Program-made: the position numbers and the translations under genes
Shown here: piece by piece, positions 1 to 7,608 of the stretch
Numbering within the stretch: position 1 is the stretch's first letter
Layout: each line of letters begins with the position of its first letter
Notes under the pieces: model-generated
Seen by the model: only the letters and a program-made list of their open reading frames with translations
What the model was told of the DNA's origin: nothing
Databases searched by the model: none
Assembly (NCBI GenBank): GCA_050305935.1
Contig: JBNLGG010000052.1
Location: 1-30,171, forward strand
Source of the DNA: CAJXNP01 sp050305935
GTDB taxonomy: Bacteria > Bacteroidota > Bacteroidia > Cytophagales > Cyclobacteriaceae
Length of the DNA: 30,171 bases
Direction of reading: 5' to 3'

Positions 1-1
1 C

Positions 2-73
2 GACCGATACCTGGGGCACGAAGCTGCTGATCAGATGGCTGATGAAGCGAGTACAGATAAATCATTGTTCTAA
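2..73 (+). CDS. C-terminal end of an unrecognised protein (5' end outside window)
   Basis: One plus-strand frame is open from base 2 to a TAA at 71-73 and gives 23 residues ending in KSLF. The stretch is hydrophilic and acidic (HEAADQMADEAS) and looks like an amphipathic helical tail. The inverted-repeat terminator about 20 bases after the stop fits the end of a real gene. I do not recognise a family from so short a tail. A second frame is open further (to about 153) but runs through the terminator repeat, so I prefer this one. Confidence 0.4.
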   Translation, partial: DRYLGHEAADQMADEASTDKSLF

Positions 74-91
74 CTTAACCTGTATTCAATT

Positions 92-186
92 AAAAAAAAC
101 CTCAATGAAAACTCCTTTGATTTCCGCCAGCTGGCGGATTAGGGGTAGGTCAATTTAAAAAATAGGTTTTCATTGAGGTTTTTTTT
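92..186. terminator. Nested inverted repeat, probable bidirectional terminator
   Basis: A perfect 21-bp inverted repeat (92-112 with 166-186) has an A-tract on its outer left end and a T-tract on its outer right end, so either strand would form a hairpin ending in U-rich RNA. The 53-bp loop carries a second, GC-rich perfect palindrome, TCCGCCAGCTGGCGGA (123-138). It lies between the end of the upstream plus-strand gene and the minus-strand methyltransferase, where a shared terminator is expected. The GC palindrome inside the loop is not needed for termination and may be a small repeat inserted in an older terminator (inference). Confidence 0.6.
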
Positions 187-193
187 GCACGCC

Positions 194-277
194 GTTTTTT
201 GTTTGAAATGGACTTTTTTTATACCCACCTCTGTGTCTCCTCCGAGGAGGAGAATTAAGGCATTTCAAACAAAAAAC
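194..277. repeat. Second nested inverted repeat
   Basis: A 17-bp inverted repeat (194-210 with 261-277) encloses a smaller GC-rich hairpin, CTCCTCC/GGAGGAG, with a 2-nt loop (237-252). The design matches the 92-186 structure: A/T-rich outer arms with a G/C-rich inner hairpin. The sequences of the two units differ. It ends about 25 bp before the 3' end of the minus-strand methyltransferase and may terminate that gene. It could also be a small non-autonomous repeat. Confidence 0.5.
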
Positions 278-301
278 CACATTTATAAAATTGAACTTAT
301 A

Positions 302-1048
302 TTAACCCAATATCCGCCGGATATTGTCACAAATAATCGCTGTGGACATCGCCACGTTGAGCGATTCTGCATTGCCATATTTTGGAATGGTTATTCTTTG
401 ATCGACATGTTTCATTAGATTGAGGTTTACACCGTTTGATTCGTTCCCCATTAGTAACGCCATTGGAATTTCAGCTTTCATCGCTGACACGGGCGTTCCA
501 TCCAGCACTGCAGCGGCTACCGGTAAATTTGGATGATCACTAAAAAAATGATCGAGGTCTTCGTAGTGAACTTTCACCCGTAAAAAAGACCCCATACTTG
601 CCTGGATGACTTTGGAATTGTAAAAATCGGCTGTTTCCTTAGATGCAACAATCGTCTTGATCCCAAACCAATCTGCCGTCCTTATGATCGTACCTAAATT
701 CCCGGGATCACGCACGTCGTCGAGGGCGATGATTATTTCATTGCCAATGGCTAGCGGACCTTGTTCCGGCATCTCGACCACGGCTAATGCGGCATCGTTG
801 GTTTTGTAATTTCCCACGGAGGAAATTCGATCCGGTTTCTCCGCAATTATTTCGGCTGCCAGGGAAGAAAGAACCGATTGATTTTCTTTAGTAAAGGAGT
901 CACTGGCCAGGATCAATTCCACTTTAAAATCAGAACGCAGCAACTCCTGCACATTTTTTGCACCTTCTACCAAAAACCTGCTATGCTTCGTCCTGTATTT
1001 CTTAATTTGCAGGGATTTAATGTATTTTGCCTTTTGATTTGAGAGCAT
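302..1048 (-). CDS. SpoU/TrmH-family RNA 2'-O-methyltransferase
   Basis: This 248-residue SPOUT enzyme would move a methyl group from S-adenosylmethionine to a ribose 2'-OH in rRNA or tRNA. An N-terminal substrate-binding domain (about 1-100, with the SRFLVEGAKNV signature) precedes the knotted catalytic domain. All three SpoU motifs are visible: ALDDVRDPGNLGTIIRTAD (about 108-126), LLMGNESNGV (198-207), and IPKYGNAESLNVAMSTAI (221-238). Conserved Asn117, Arg123 and the Glu/Asn of motifs 2 and 3 are intact. Length is normal for the RlmB/TrmH group. The RNA target cannot be read from sequence, so I give no symbol. It starts head-to-head with tamL, with only 22 bp between the two start codons. 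Confidence 0.9.
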   Translation of the reverse strand: MLSNQKAKYIKSLQIKKYRTKHSRFLVEGAKNVQELLRSDFKVELILASDSFTKENQSVLSSLAAEIIAEKPDRISSVGNYKTNDAALAVVEMPEQGPLAIGNEIIIALDDVRDPGNLGTIIRTADWFGIKTIVASKETADFYNSKVIQASMGSFLRVKVHYEDLDHFFSDHPNLPVAAAVLDGTPVSAMKAEIPMALLMGNESNGVNLNLMKHVDQRITIPKYGNAESLNVAMSTAIICDNIRRILG

Positions 1049-1070
1049 TTATTTATTTACGGAAAGATTG

Positions 1071-3497
1071 ATGCGGTTAAAGTTCGGTATTTTTTGGGTA
1101 TTCTTAATAGCAATATTGCTTTCGTCGTGCCTCGGCACCAGGCATCTTAAAAAAGGCGAACAACTTCTTTACAAACAAAAAATCAAGGGGAACGATGACA
1201 TCAGTAAAGATGAACTGGAGGAATTTTTTCGTCAACAACCGAACAAGATACTTCCTATTATACCCTTTGCTCCCTACGTGTGGGTGTACTACATGGGCTT
1301 GAAACGCTACGATACCGTCGGCATCAGGCTGGATATGAGAAAAATTGAGAGGAAGTACCAGGCGAAAATCGAAGGAGTGGATTCTGCCAGCAGGAAAGCG
1401 AGAAAACTTAGCGCCAAAATGGATAAGAAATTGTCCAAAAAAATCACGGCGATGAAAGAAGGGAATCAATTAATGAGATGGGGCGAACCACTCTCTATCT
1501 ATGACGAGAAAAAAGCCGAAGAGACTAACAAACAGTTTGAAATTTACCTAAAAACAAAGGGTTATTTCAATTCGACCTCTACCTATTCCGTCAATAAATC
1601 CGGTCGACTTATTTCAATCGCCTACAAAATTGAAGAAAACAGACCACACGTTATCGACACCTTTTTTGTTACCTCCGTTGACGATACAATCAGACAAATT
1701 CTCAATGAACACCTGGATAAAAGCCTGATCAAACAAGGGGACAATTATGACCAGGAGATTCTTGTCCAGGAGCGAGACAGGGTGGAACTAATACTTCAGG
1801 ACAATGGCTATTTCGATTTTAAAAAACAGTATGTGGAATATCGGGTTGACACCTTGTCTGAGCCATTTCATGCAGATATCGAAATGGTGATCAATCTTCC
1901 AAAGCGGGGCTATCACAAGATATTTACCATCGATTCGGTGATATTCACGACAGACGCAGGAAAAAGAATGACCGGCGAACGACAGACGCTAATCTACAAT
2001 GACATTAAATACAGATTTTACGAAAGCCATTTCTCCAAGAAGATCCTGGATCAAAGGGTATTCATCTATCCCAATCACAAATACAGCAAAACAAGCACAC
2101 TGAATACTCAGCGGCAATTGGCCAACCTCGACAATTTTAAGTTCATTAACATAAATTACGATACCACTGGAGGGCACTTTATCGCCAACATATTTACCAG
2201 CGGCTTGAAAAAATACCAGATGACCAATGAGCTTGGTGTGAACGTGACGGTTGGGCTGCCGGGACCTTTTTATCGGTTTTCCTTAAAGAACAGGAACGTA
2301 TTTAAAGGCCTGGAAAACATGGAACTATCCGGCTACTATGCGTTTGAAGGGGTTGCCAGCGCTACCGGGGAGCAGGGTTCGGTATACAGCTCCACTGAAG
2401 CTGGAGCAAAATTGAGTTTTTACTTTCCCCAGTTCCTTATCCCTGGCCTCAGGAATTGGAAATCTACCACTGGAAACCTAAATCCTCAAACCATCTTCCG
2501 GACTGGTTTTGATTTTATCGACCGACCCGAATACAGACGGGCGGGCTTTAGCAATAGCTGGCAATACAATTGGAAAAACTATGAAAAGAAAATCAATTAC
2601 ACATTAACAGCATTGGAAATTGGCTTTATCAATAGCCGCGATATTACGGAAGATTTCCAGAATTACCTGGACACGCTGGCCAGTCAGGGAAATAACCTGA
2701 GAAATGCCTTTCTCCCATCATTCGTCAGCACTACACAGTTTAACGTGGCCTTTAATTTTGATCCCATTGACAATTTTGATAACAGTGCCTCTTTTCTGCA
2801 ATTGTTTGGAGAGCTGGGTGGAACATCCTATAATTTCTTCGACCCGGCGCAGGTTTTTAAAAACAAGGAGTTTTATCAATTCTTTAAGACAAGTGGCGAA
2901 TATATACGCCATCTACCAGTAACTGAAAACGGCGCTATTGCCACAAGGATCAAAATTGGTTATGCCCTGCCTTATGGCAAAAATGGAGCACTCCCCTATG
3001 AAAAGTATTTTTTCTCCGGTGGTAGCAGTAGCATCAGGGCCTGGAGGCCACGGCGGCTGGGCCCCGGTTCGTTCAACCACAACGACACTAATCCAGATGT
3101 GGAGGGTGAGGATCTTTACAGCTATTCCAATAAGGTGGAACAACCGGGGGAAATCCTCATAGAAGCCAATATTGAATACCGCTCAAAGCTAGTGGGTTTT
3201 TTTGATTGGGCATTTTTCATCGATGCCGGGAACATCTGGTTGTTAAAAGAAGATATCACCCGCCCCGGTGGGGAATTTAATTTCAACCGGTTTTACAAAG
3301 AATTCGGAATTGGATCGGGATTGGGGCTTAGGCTGAATTTCAGCTTTTTGATTATCCGATTTGATTACGGTGTTAAAGTATATGACCCAATACGGCCGGA
3401 AGGCGAACGATTTATTGGAGATCAGTTTTCACTTTTCAAATTTAAAGGCTTAAAAGACCAGGCCTTACTTAATTTTGCAATTGGTTATCCATTTTAA
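1071..3497 (+). CDS. tamL: TamL-type outer-membrane BamA/TamA-family barrel lipoprotein
   Basis: The protein (808 residues from the ATG at 1071; a TTG lies just before it at 1068) begins with a lipoprotein signal ending LLSSC, with Cys20 as the lipidation site. This marks the TamL variant known from Bacteroidota rather than TamA with an ordinary signal peptide. The N-terminal half (about 100-360) is soluble and fits POTRA-like modules. The C-terminal half (about 370-808) is rich in alternating beta strands and ends in IGYPF, with the terminal Phe of barrel proteins. The segment SSSIRAWRPRRLGPG matches the conserved loop-6 region of Omp85 proteins. Its role would be assembly of a subset of outer-membrane proteins or lipid transfer with a TamB partner, which is not in this window. 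A GGAAAG at 1061-1066 supports the ATG. Confidence 0.85.
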   Translation: MRLKFGIFWVFLIAILLSSCLGTRHLKKGEQLLYKQKIKGNDDISKDELEEFFRQQPNKILPIIPFAPYVWVYYMGLKRYDTVGIRLDMRKIERKYQAKIEGVDSASRKARKLSAKMDKKLSKKITAMKEGNQLMRWGEPLSIYDEKKAEETNKQFEIYLKTKGYFNSTSTYSVNKSGRLISIAYKIEENRPHVIDTFFVTSVDDTIRQILNEHLDKSLIKQGDNYDQEILVQERDRVELILQDNGYFDFKKQYVEYRVDTLSEPFHADIEMVINLPKRGYHKIFTIDSVIFTTDAGKRMTGERQTLIYNDIKYRFYESHFSKKILDQRVFIYPNHKYSKTSTLNTQRQLANLDNFKFININYDTTGGHFIANIFTSGLKKYQMTNELGVNVTVGLPGPFYRFSLKNRNVFKGLENMELSGYYAFEGVASATGEQGSVYSSTEAGAKLSFYFPQFLIPGLRNWKSTTGNLNPQTIFRTGFDFIDRPEYRRAGFSNSWQYNWKNYEKKINYTLTALEIGFINSRDITEDFQNYLDTLASQGNNLRNAFLPSFVSTTQFNVAFNFDPIDNFDNSASFLQLFGELGGTSYNFFDPAQVFKNKEFYQFFKTSGEYIRHLPVTENGAIATRIKIGYALPYGKNGALPYEKYFFSGGSSSIRAWRPRRLGPGSFNHNDTNPDVEGEDLYSYSNKVEQPGEILIEANIEYRSKLVGFFDWAFFIDAGNIWLLKEDITRPGGEFNFNRFYKEFGIGSGLGLRLNFSFLIIRFDYGVKVYDPIRPEGERFIGDQFSLFKFKGLKDQALLNFAIGYPF

Positions 3498-3499
3498 TT

Positions 3500-4420
3500 A
3501 TGGTTTTAGACAAAGAATTTATTGCTGACTGGTTTAAGATACTACAGGACAATATTTGCAGCCAGTTAGAGCACGAGGACGGAAAAGGTAAGTTTTTAGA
3601 GGAAAGCTGGGAGCGCCCCGGGGGCGGTGGTGGAAGGACCAGGGTCATTACGGAAGGAAATATCATTGAAAAAGGTGGAGTGAATTTTTCGGCTGTATTT
3701 GGGGAAATGCCCACCAGTATTTCATCAGCATTGAAGATTCCGGAAAGCCAATTTTTCGCAACGGGAGTTTCCATAGTTATTCATCCATTCAATCCCAACG
3801 TACCCATCATCCATATGAATGTCAGGTATTTTGAAACCCTGAGCAGAGAGCAGGCAGGAGAGTCAATTTGGTGGTTTGGTGGTGGCATTGACTTGACACC
3901 GCACTACATTGTAAAAGAAGATGCACAATGGTTTCACCGGCAGCTTGCTGAGGTCTGTAACCAACATGACCCCTTCTATTATGAGGAATTTAAAAAGTGG
4001 GCTGATGACTATTTCTTTAACAAACACCGCAATGAAACACGGGGAATCGGTGGTATATTCTTCGACCGGCTAAATGAATCCCGCGGAAAAGATAAAGGTG
4101 AGCTCTTTTCATTTGTACAAGATGTGGGAAATTCGTTTGCGCCCATTTATCGAAAATTCATGAAGGAAAACAGCAGGAAGAAATTTAATGAAAGGCAAAA
4201 GTCCTGGCAAAACCTTAGAAGAGGGAGGTACGTGGAGTTTAACCTGGTATATGACAAAGGAACGAAGTTTGGGCTTGATACAGATGGCAGAACGGAATCC
4301 ATACTCATGAGCTTACCACCCCAGGCCGAATGGGTTTACAATCATCAGCCCAAAAAAGGATCGCCAGAATACTTCACCCTCCAACATTTGAAAAAAGGGA
4401 TAAACTGGCTTGCAGAATGA
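3500..4420 (+). CDS. hemF: Oxygen-dependent coproporphyrinogen III oxidase
   Basis: HemF carries out the O2-dependent oxidative decarboxylation of coproporphyrinogen III to protoporphyrinogen IX in heme synthesis. The family signatures are all visible: SWERPGGGGGRTRVI (36-50), SIVIHPFNPNVPIIHMNVRY (91-110), WWFGGGIDLTPHY (124-136), GIGGIFFDRLNE, and the C-terminal RRGRYVEFNLVYDKGTKFGL. At 306 residues it has the normal length. It starts 2 bp after the tamL stop, and its own stop overlaps the next start (ATGA), so it is very likely cotranscribed with both neighbours. The O2-dependent form implies aerobic growth. Confidence 0.97.
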   Translation: MVLDKEFIADWFKILQDNICSQLEHEDGKGKFLEESWERPGGGGGRTRVITEGNIIEKGGVNFSAVFGEMPTSISSALKIPESQFFATGVSIVIHPFNPNVPIIHMNVRYFETLSREQAGESIWWFGGGIDLTPHYIVKEDAQWFHRQLAEVCNQHDPFYYEEFKKWADDYFFNKHRNETRGIGGIFFDRLNESRGKDKGELFSFVQDVGNSFAPIYRKFMKENSRKKFNERQKSWQNLRRGRYVEFNLVYDKGTKFGLDTDGRTESILMSLPPQAEWVYNHQPKKGSPEYFTLQHLKKGINWLAE

Positions 4421-4980
4421 TCGATCAACTTGAATCACTAGACCAGCAAATCACCCTTTTTTTAAACGGGTTTCATTCCTCCTTCATGGACCAGGTCATG
4501 TGGGTTATTACCTATCAATACACCTGGGTACCACTTTACATTTTACTACTTTACTTTCTCATTAAGCATTATCCTAAGGACTGGTGGCTTTGGTTGATTG
4601 GGATTGTATTGCTAATTACCGCGACCGACCAGTTTACATCCTCCCTTTTAAAGCCCTGGATAGGAAGGCTCCGACCCTGCCATGATCCGGAGATATCTCC
4701 CCTCATCCACAACTACAAAAAATGTGGTGGACTGTACAGTTTTGTCTCTGGCCATTCGGCAAATTCATTTGCCGTAGCTACATTTTTCTTTCTCTTGCTA
4801 AAGGATCGGCTTCGATTTATCGGGCTGCTCTTTTTGTATGCTACCGTTGTGGCATATTCGCGGGTTTATCTTGGTGTGCATTATTTGGGGGATATTCTGG
4901 TTGGGGGAATGATAGGAAGTTTGTTTGCGATGGCCTTTCTCAAATTAGTTAAATTAACCTCTCAGAAAATGGGGAAATAA
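4417..4980 (+). CDS. PAP2-family membrane phosphatase
   Basis: This is a 187-residue integral membrane protein with about five hydrophobic segments. It carries the full phosphatidic-acid-phosphatase type 2 signature: KPWIGRLRP (KX6RP, 79-87), SGHS (111-114), and SRVYLGVHYLGD (148-159), with catalytic His113, His155 and Asp159. It would remove phosphate from a lipid such as undecaprenyl pyrophosphate, phosphatidate or phosphatidylglycerophosphate at the outer face of the inner membrane. The substrate cannot be decided from sequence. The frame stays open upstream, but the upstream residues only overlap hemF in another frame. The ATG overlapping the hemF stop (ATGA) is the natural start. Confidence 0.9.
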   Translation: MIDQLESLDQQITLFLNGFHSSFMDQVMWVITYQYTWVPLYILLLYFLIKHYPKDWWLWLIGIVLLITATDQFTSSLLKPWIGRLRPCHDPEISPLIHNYKKCGGLYSFVSGHSANSFAVATFFFLLLKDRLRFIGLLFLYATVVAYSRVYLGVHYLGDILVGGMIGSLFAMAFLKLVKLTSQKMGK

Positions 4981-4986
4981 AAAGGA

Positions 4987-5679
4987 CTACAATAAGTTCA
5001 ATCGCTCCATCAGGCTATCTTTATACGACGCACCAATTGGGATAAACTTCTTATTGATTAAAATGGAATTATCTTCCAGGGTTTCAATTTTACTTGTGTT
5101 GACAATATAAGATCGGTGTGTGCGGATGAAAGATTTGCCCGGAAGCCGGTTTTCAATTCCCTTCATCGTAAAGTGAACGATATGCTTCTTTTCAGGCGTA
5201 TGAATGATCACATAGTCTGCGAGTGCCTCTACATACAATATGTTGTCCAGGGGAATCCTCACTAACTTGGCATCTGCCCGCACATATAGTTCAGTCAGAT
5301 CTTCATTGATCTTCGACTGCTTTTCAATATTATTTTTTGCCTTTTGAGCAGCCTTTAGAAATCGCGGATATTCGGCAGGCTTTACGAGGAAGTCGGTTAC
5401 GCTTTTTTCAAAAGCTTCCACCGCATAATCACTTTCGGAAGTAATAAGGATGATCTGGTAATCATTTTCAAGCGTTTGGATGAACTCCATGCCTGTCATT
5501 TCGGGCATCTTAACATCAAGGAAAAGGATATCGACATTCTCATTCTTCAAAAAATTGGCCGCTTCTACTGCATTATCAAACTCCTTCACCAGCGACAAGA
5601 AGTTTGTTTTCATAACGAAATGTCGAATGAGGTTTCTCGACATTTCATCATCATCTACAATAATGCATTTATATTCCAT
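4987..5679 (-). CDS. LytTR-family response regulator
   Basis: Residues 1-118 form a receiver domain with the acidic pocket Asp9-Asp10, phospho-acceptor Asp55 (ILFLDVKMPEM), Thr80 and Lys100 (FLVKPAEY). Residues about 130-230 form a LytTR DNA-binding domain (VEALADYVIIHT, then SFIRTHRSYIVN). On phosphorylation it would bind promoter DNA as a dimer. The usual LytS/His-kinase partner is not adjacent; the neighbours are a PAP2 phosphatase and pcm. A strong Shine-Dalgarno-like AAAGGAGGG (5681-5689) lies only about two bases before the start, unusual in a phylum that mostly does without such sites. It converges on the PAP2 gene with a 6-bp gap. Confidence 0.93.
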   Translation of the reverse strand: MEYKCIIVDDDEMSRNLIRHFVMKTNFLSLVKEFDNAVEAANFLKNENVDILFLDVKMPEMTGMEFIQTLENDYQIILITSESDYAVEAFEKSVTDFLVKPAEYPRFLKAAQKAKNNIEKQSKINEDLTELYVRADAKLVRIPLDNILYVEALADYVIIHTPEKKHIVHFTMKGIENRLPGKSFIRTHRSYIVNTSKIETLEDNSILINKKFIPIGASYKDSLMERLNLL

Positions 5680-5892
5680 TCCCTCCTTTGTTATTGTTCC
5701 AATTTTATCTACCTCTTGATTGGTTTGTAATATATAAATTAAAAATGTTTTAACTAAAAAATTACTTTAAGAAAGTTATTCAGCCAAAACAATGAATTTT
5801 AATAGAATTTAATAATTGCTTTCCACAAACTAAAACGGCTGTATTTTTAAGTAATTTTACAATTACTTTCCTATCATTGCGCCATTAGTAGC

Positions 5893-6549
5893 ATGAACAG
5901 TTTAATCGACACATATCGACACAAGGGAATGCGCCGGACATTGGTGAATAAAATCCGGGAAAAAGGCATAAAAGACCAGCGTGTGCTGGACGCCATCGGG
6001 AAGGTGCCACGCCATTTTTTCTTTGAAAATGCGTTTCTGGAACACGCCTACCAGGACAAGGCATTCCCTATCGGGCAGGGACAAACCATTTCCCAGCCTT
6101 TTACCGTTGCCTACCAAACCGAATTGATTGAGGTGCAACCGGGCGACAAGGTGCTGGAAATTGGCACCGGGTCAGGGTATCAATGCTGTGTCTTGCTGGA
6201 AATGGGAGCCAAAGTTTATACTATGGAGTACAATAGAGTATTGTACGAGGAAGCAAAAGCCTTTTTACCAAAAATAGGATACCAGGCTCATTTTAAACAT
6301 GGTGACGGCACACAGGGATGGCCACCTTTTGCTCCTTTTGACAAAATAATAGTGACAGCAGGCGGGCCAAAAATCCCTCTTACCTTAACCGAGCAGTTGG
6401 CAATTGGTGGAAAGATGGTTATTCCGGTAGGCGATACGGATAACCAATTGATGTACCGAATCACAAGGGTTAGCGAAACCGAATTGATGGAGGAGAAATT
6501 TGATTACTTTAAATTCGTTCCTTTGCTCGGAAAGGAAGGTTGGAAATAA
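5893..6549 (+). CDS. pcm: Protein-L-isoaspartate O-methyltransferase
   Basis: Pcm methylates L-isoaspartyl residues in aged proteins so that they can revert to aspartate. The 218-residue chain carries the family-specific FPIGQGQTISQPF (58-70) and the SAM-binding motif I VLEIGTGSGYQCCVL (87-101), followed by the acidic strand MEY and the region DKIIVTAGGPKIP. Length is normal. It is the first gene of a run of seven plus-strand genes with gaps of 15 bp or less. The 213-bp A+T-rich stretch upstream must hold its promoter and the divergent one of the response regulator. I could not pick out a clear -7 element there. Confidence 0.95.
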   Translation: MNSLIDTYRHKGMRRTLVNKIREKGIKDQRVLDAIGKVPRHFFFENAFLEHAYQDKAFPIGQGQTISQPFTVAYQTELIEVQPGDKVLEIGTGSGYQCCVLLEMGAKVYTMEYNRVLYEEAKAFLPKIGYQAHFKHGDGTQGWPPFAPFDKIIVTAGGPKIPLTLTEQLAIGGKMVIPVGDTDNQLMYRITRVSETELMEEKFDYFKFVPLLGKEGWK

Positions 6550-6561
6550 TAATGAAAGAAC

Positions 6562-7077
6562 ATGTCAACACCTAAGAAATTTGTCAGGGAGTCGCTGGTC
6601 ATTAAGTCCGAAATATTATTGCCCAACGATACCAATCCACTAAACAACCTTATGGGCGGAAAGCTGATGCATTGGATGGACATAGTAGCCGCCATTTCAG
6701 CACAAAAATTCTGTAACCAGCATGTAGTGACGGCATCTGTTGACAACATCTCCTTTGAAAACCCCATCCCACTGGGGCATGTCGTAACCCTTACCGCAAA
6801 AGTCACCCGGTCTTTTAATACCTCTATGGAAGTCCATATTGACGTAATCGCCGAGGATATTCCCAACAATAAGAAATTTAAAAGTAACAGTGCATTTTTT
6901 ACCTTTGTGGCTGTGGATAAGGAAAACAAACCACTGCCCGTTCCGCAATCTGTGCCCGAAACCGAAGAAGAAATCAAGCTTTTTGAAGGGGCCTTGCGAC
7001 GAAGGCAATTGCGGTTGATCCTGGGGGGAAGATTAAAACCCGATGACGCCACAGAACTTAAGTCTATTTTTAAGTAA
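6562..7077 (+). CDS. Acyl-CoA thioesterase, hotdog fold
   Basis: This is a single hotdog domain of 171 residues. The segment NPLNNLMGGKLMHWMDIVAA (about 23-42) is the central helix with catalytic Asp of the YciA/BACH-type acyl-CoA hydrolases. It is followed by VVTASVDNISFENPIPLGHV and VTLTAKVTRSFNTSMEVHID, the strands lining the CoA site. It would hydrolyse acyl-CoA to free acid and CoA in the cytosol; chain-length preference cannot be read. It starts 12 bp after pcm, and the next gene begins 2 bp after its stop. The basic C-terminal tail (about 145-171) is typical of the family. Confidence 0.9.
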   Translation: MSTPKKFVRESLVIKSEILLPNDTNPLNNLMGGKLMHWMDIVAAISAQKFCNQHVVTASVDNISFENPIPLGHVVTLTAKVTRSFNTSMEVHIDVIAEDIPNNKKFKSNSAFFTFVAVDKENKPLPVPQSVPETEEEIKLFEGALRRRQLRLILGGRLKPDDATELKSIFK

Positions 7078-7079
7078 GC

Positions 7080-7607
7080 ATGGACGAAGAAAAAAGCTAT
7101 TACCAATTTTTACAACACCTCTTTCAAGAGGAGATTTACCTTGTGAGCGATCCGGAAGAACAAATCTCCAATGAAGAGGAAGTTGCCGAACCTGAAAAAG
7201 GAGATCTTGAACCAATCATTTCCGAAATAGAAACCTTGATTCCTGAAAAGGATGGACAGAAAGTGGTGATTGTTTTAAAAGAATCTTTGGATAAAGAAAT
7301 ATCCGTCCGGTTTAATACCTTATTGGAAAAACTTGGGCTGACTGAGCGGGACACAAATATTGTCTACTTTTCGTCGTATACTGGTTTGGACGACTTCGAA
7401 AAAGCCCTCCTGCAATTGAAACCCGGCAAATTTGTTTTATTGGGAGCAAAAGACGCTTTTGCTTCACGTACGCTGAAGGAGGACTTTTCAACGGTTCGAT
7501 TGGATGACAAAAGCGTATTGACAATGCCGGATTTCCCTTCCATTACAGCCCAAAAGGAAAAGGTCATCAAGTGTTGGCAGGCATTACAAAAATTTTTAGA
7601 AGGATAA
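7080..7607 (+). CDS. Uncharacterised small acidic protein, possibly psi-subunit-like (HolD)
   Basis: I do not recognise this 175-residue protein by a firm motif. It has an N-terminal helix (about 5-22, YYQFLQHLFQEEIYLV), an acidic linker (23-58), and a compact alpha/beta domain (60-174). That domain contains KVVIVLKES, a helix LLEKLGLTERD, strand NIVYFSS, strand KFVLLGA, and a final VLTMPDFPSITAQKEKVIKC followed by a helix. From memory, the order of these pieces recalls E. coli HolD, whose N-terminal helix is followed by a small domain ending in a SPALTDLRANP-like segment and a Trp-containing helix. holA, encoding another clamp-loader subunit, lies three genes downstream in the same operon. 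The assignment is speculative. There is no signal peptide or membrane segment, so it should be cytosolic. Confidence 0.85.
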   Translation: MDEEKSYYQFLQHLFQEEIYLVSDPEEQISNEEEVAEPEKGDLEPIISEIETLIPEKDGQKVVIVLKESLDKEISVRFNTLLEKLGLTERDTNIVYFSSYTGLDDFEKALLQLKPGKFVLLGAKDAFASRTLKEDFSTVRLDDKSVLTMPDFPSITAQKEKVIKCWQALQKFLEG

Positions 7608-7608
7608 G

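Noticed and set aside
173..418. Plus-strand 81-residue frame over the nested repeats
   Set aside because: It runs through the inverted repeats and into the antisense of the methyltransferase gene; no coding character.
4330..4416. Upstream extension of the PAP2 gene
   Set aside because: The extra 29 residues overlap hemF in another frame; the ATGA overlap start is more natural.
6504..7106. Minus-strand 200-residue frame opposite the thioesterase
   Set aside because: Fully antisense to a well-supported gene, with no motif or own context.
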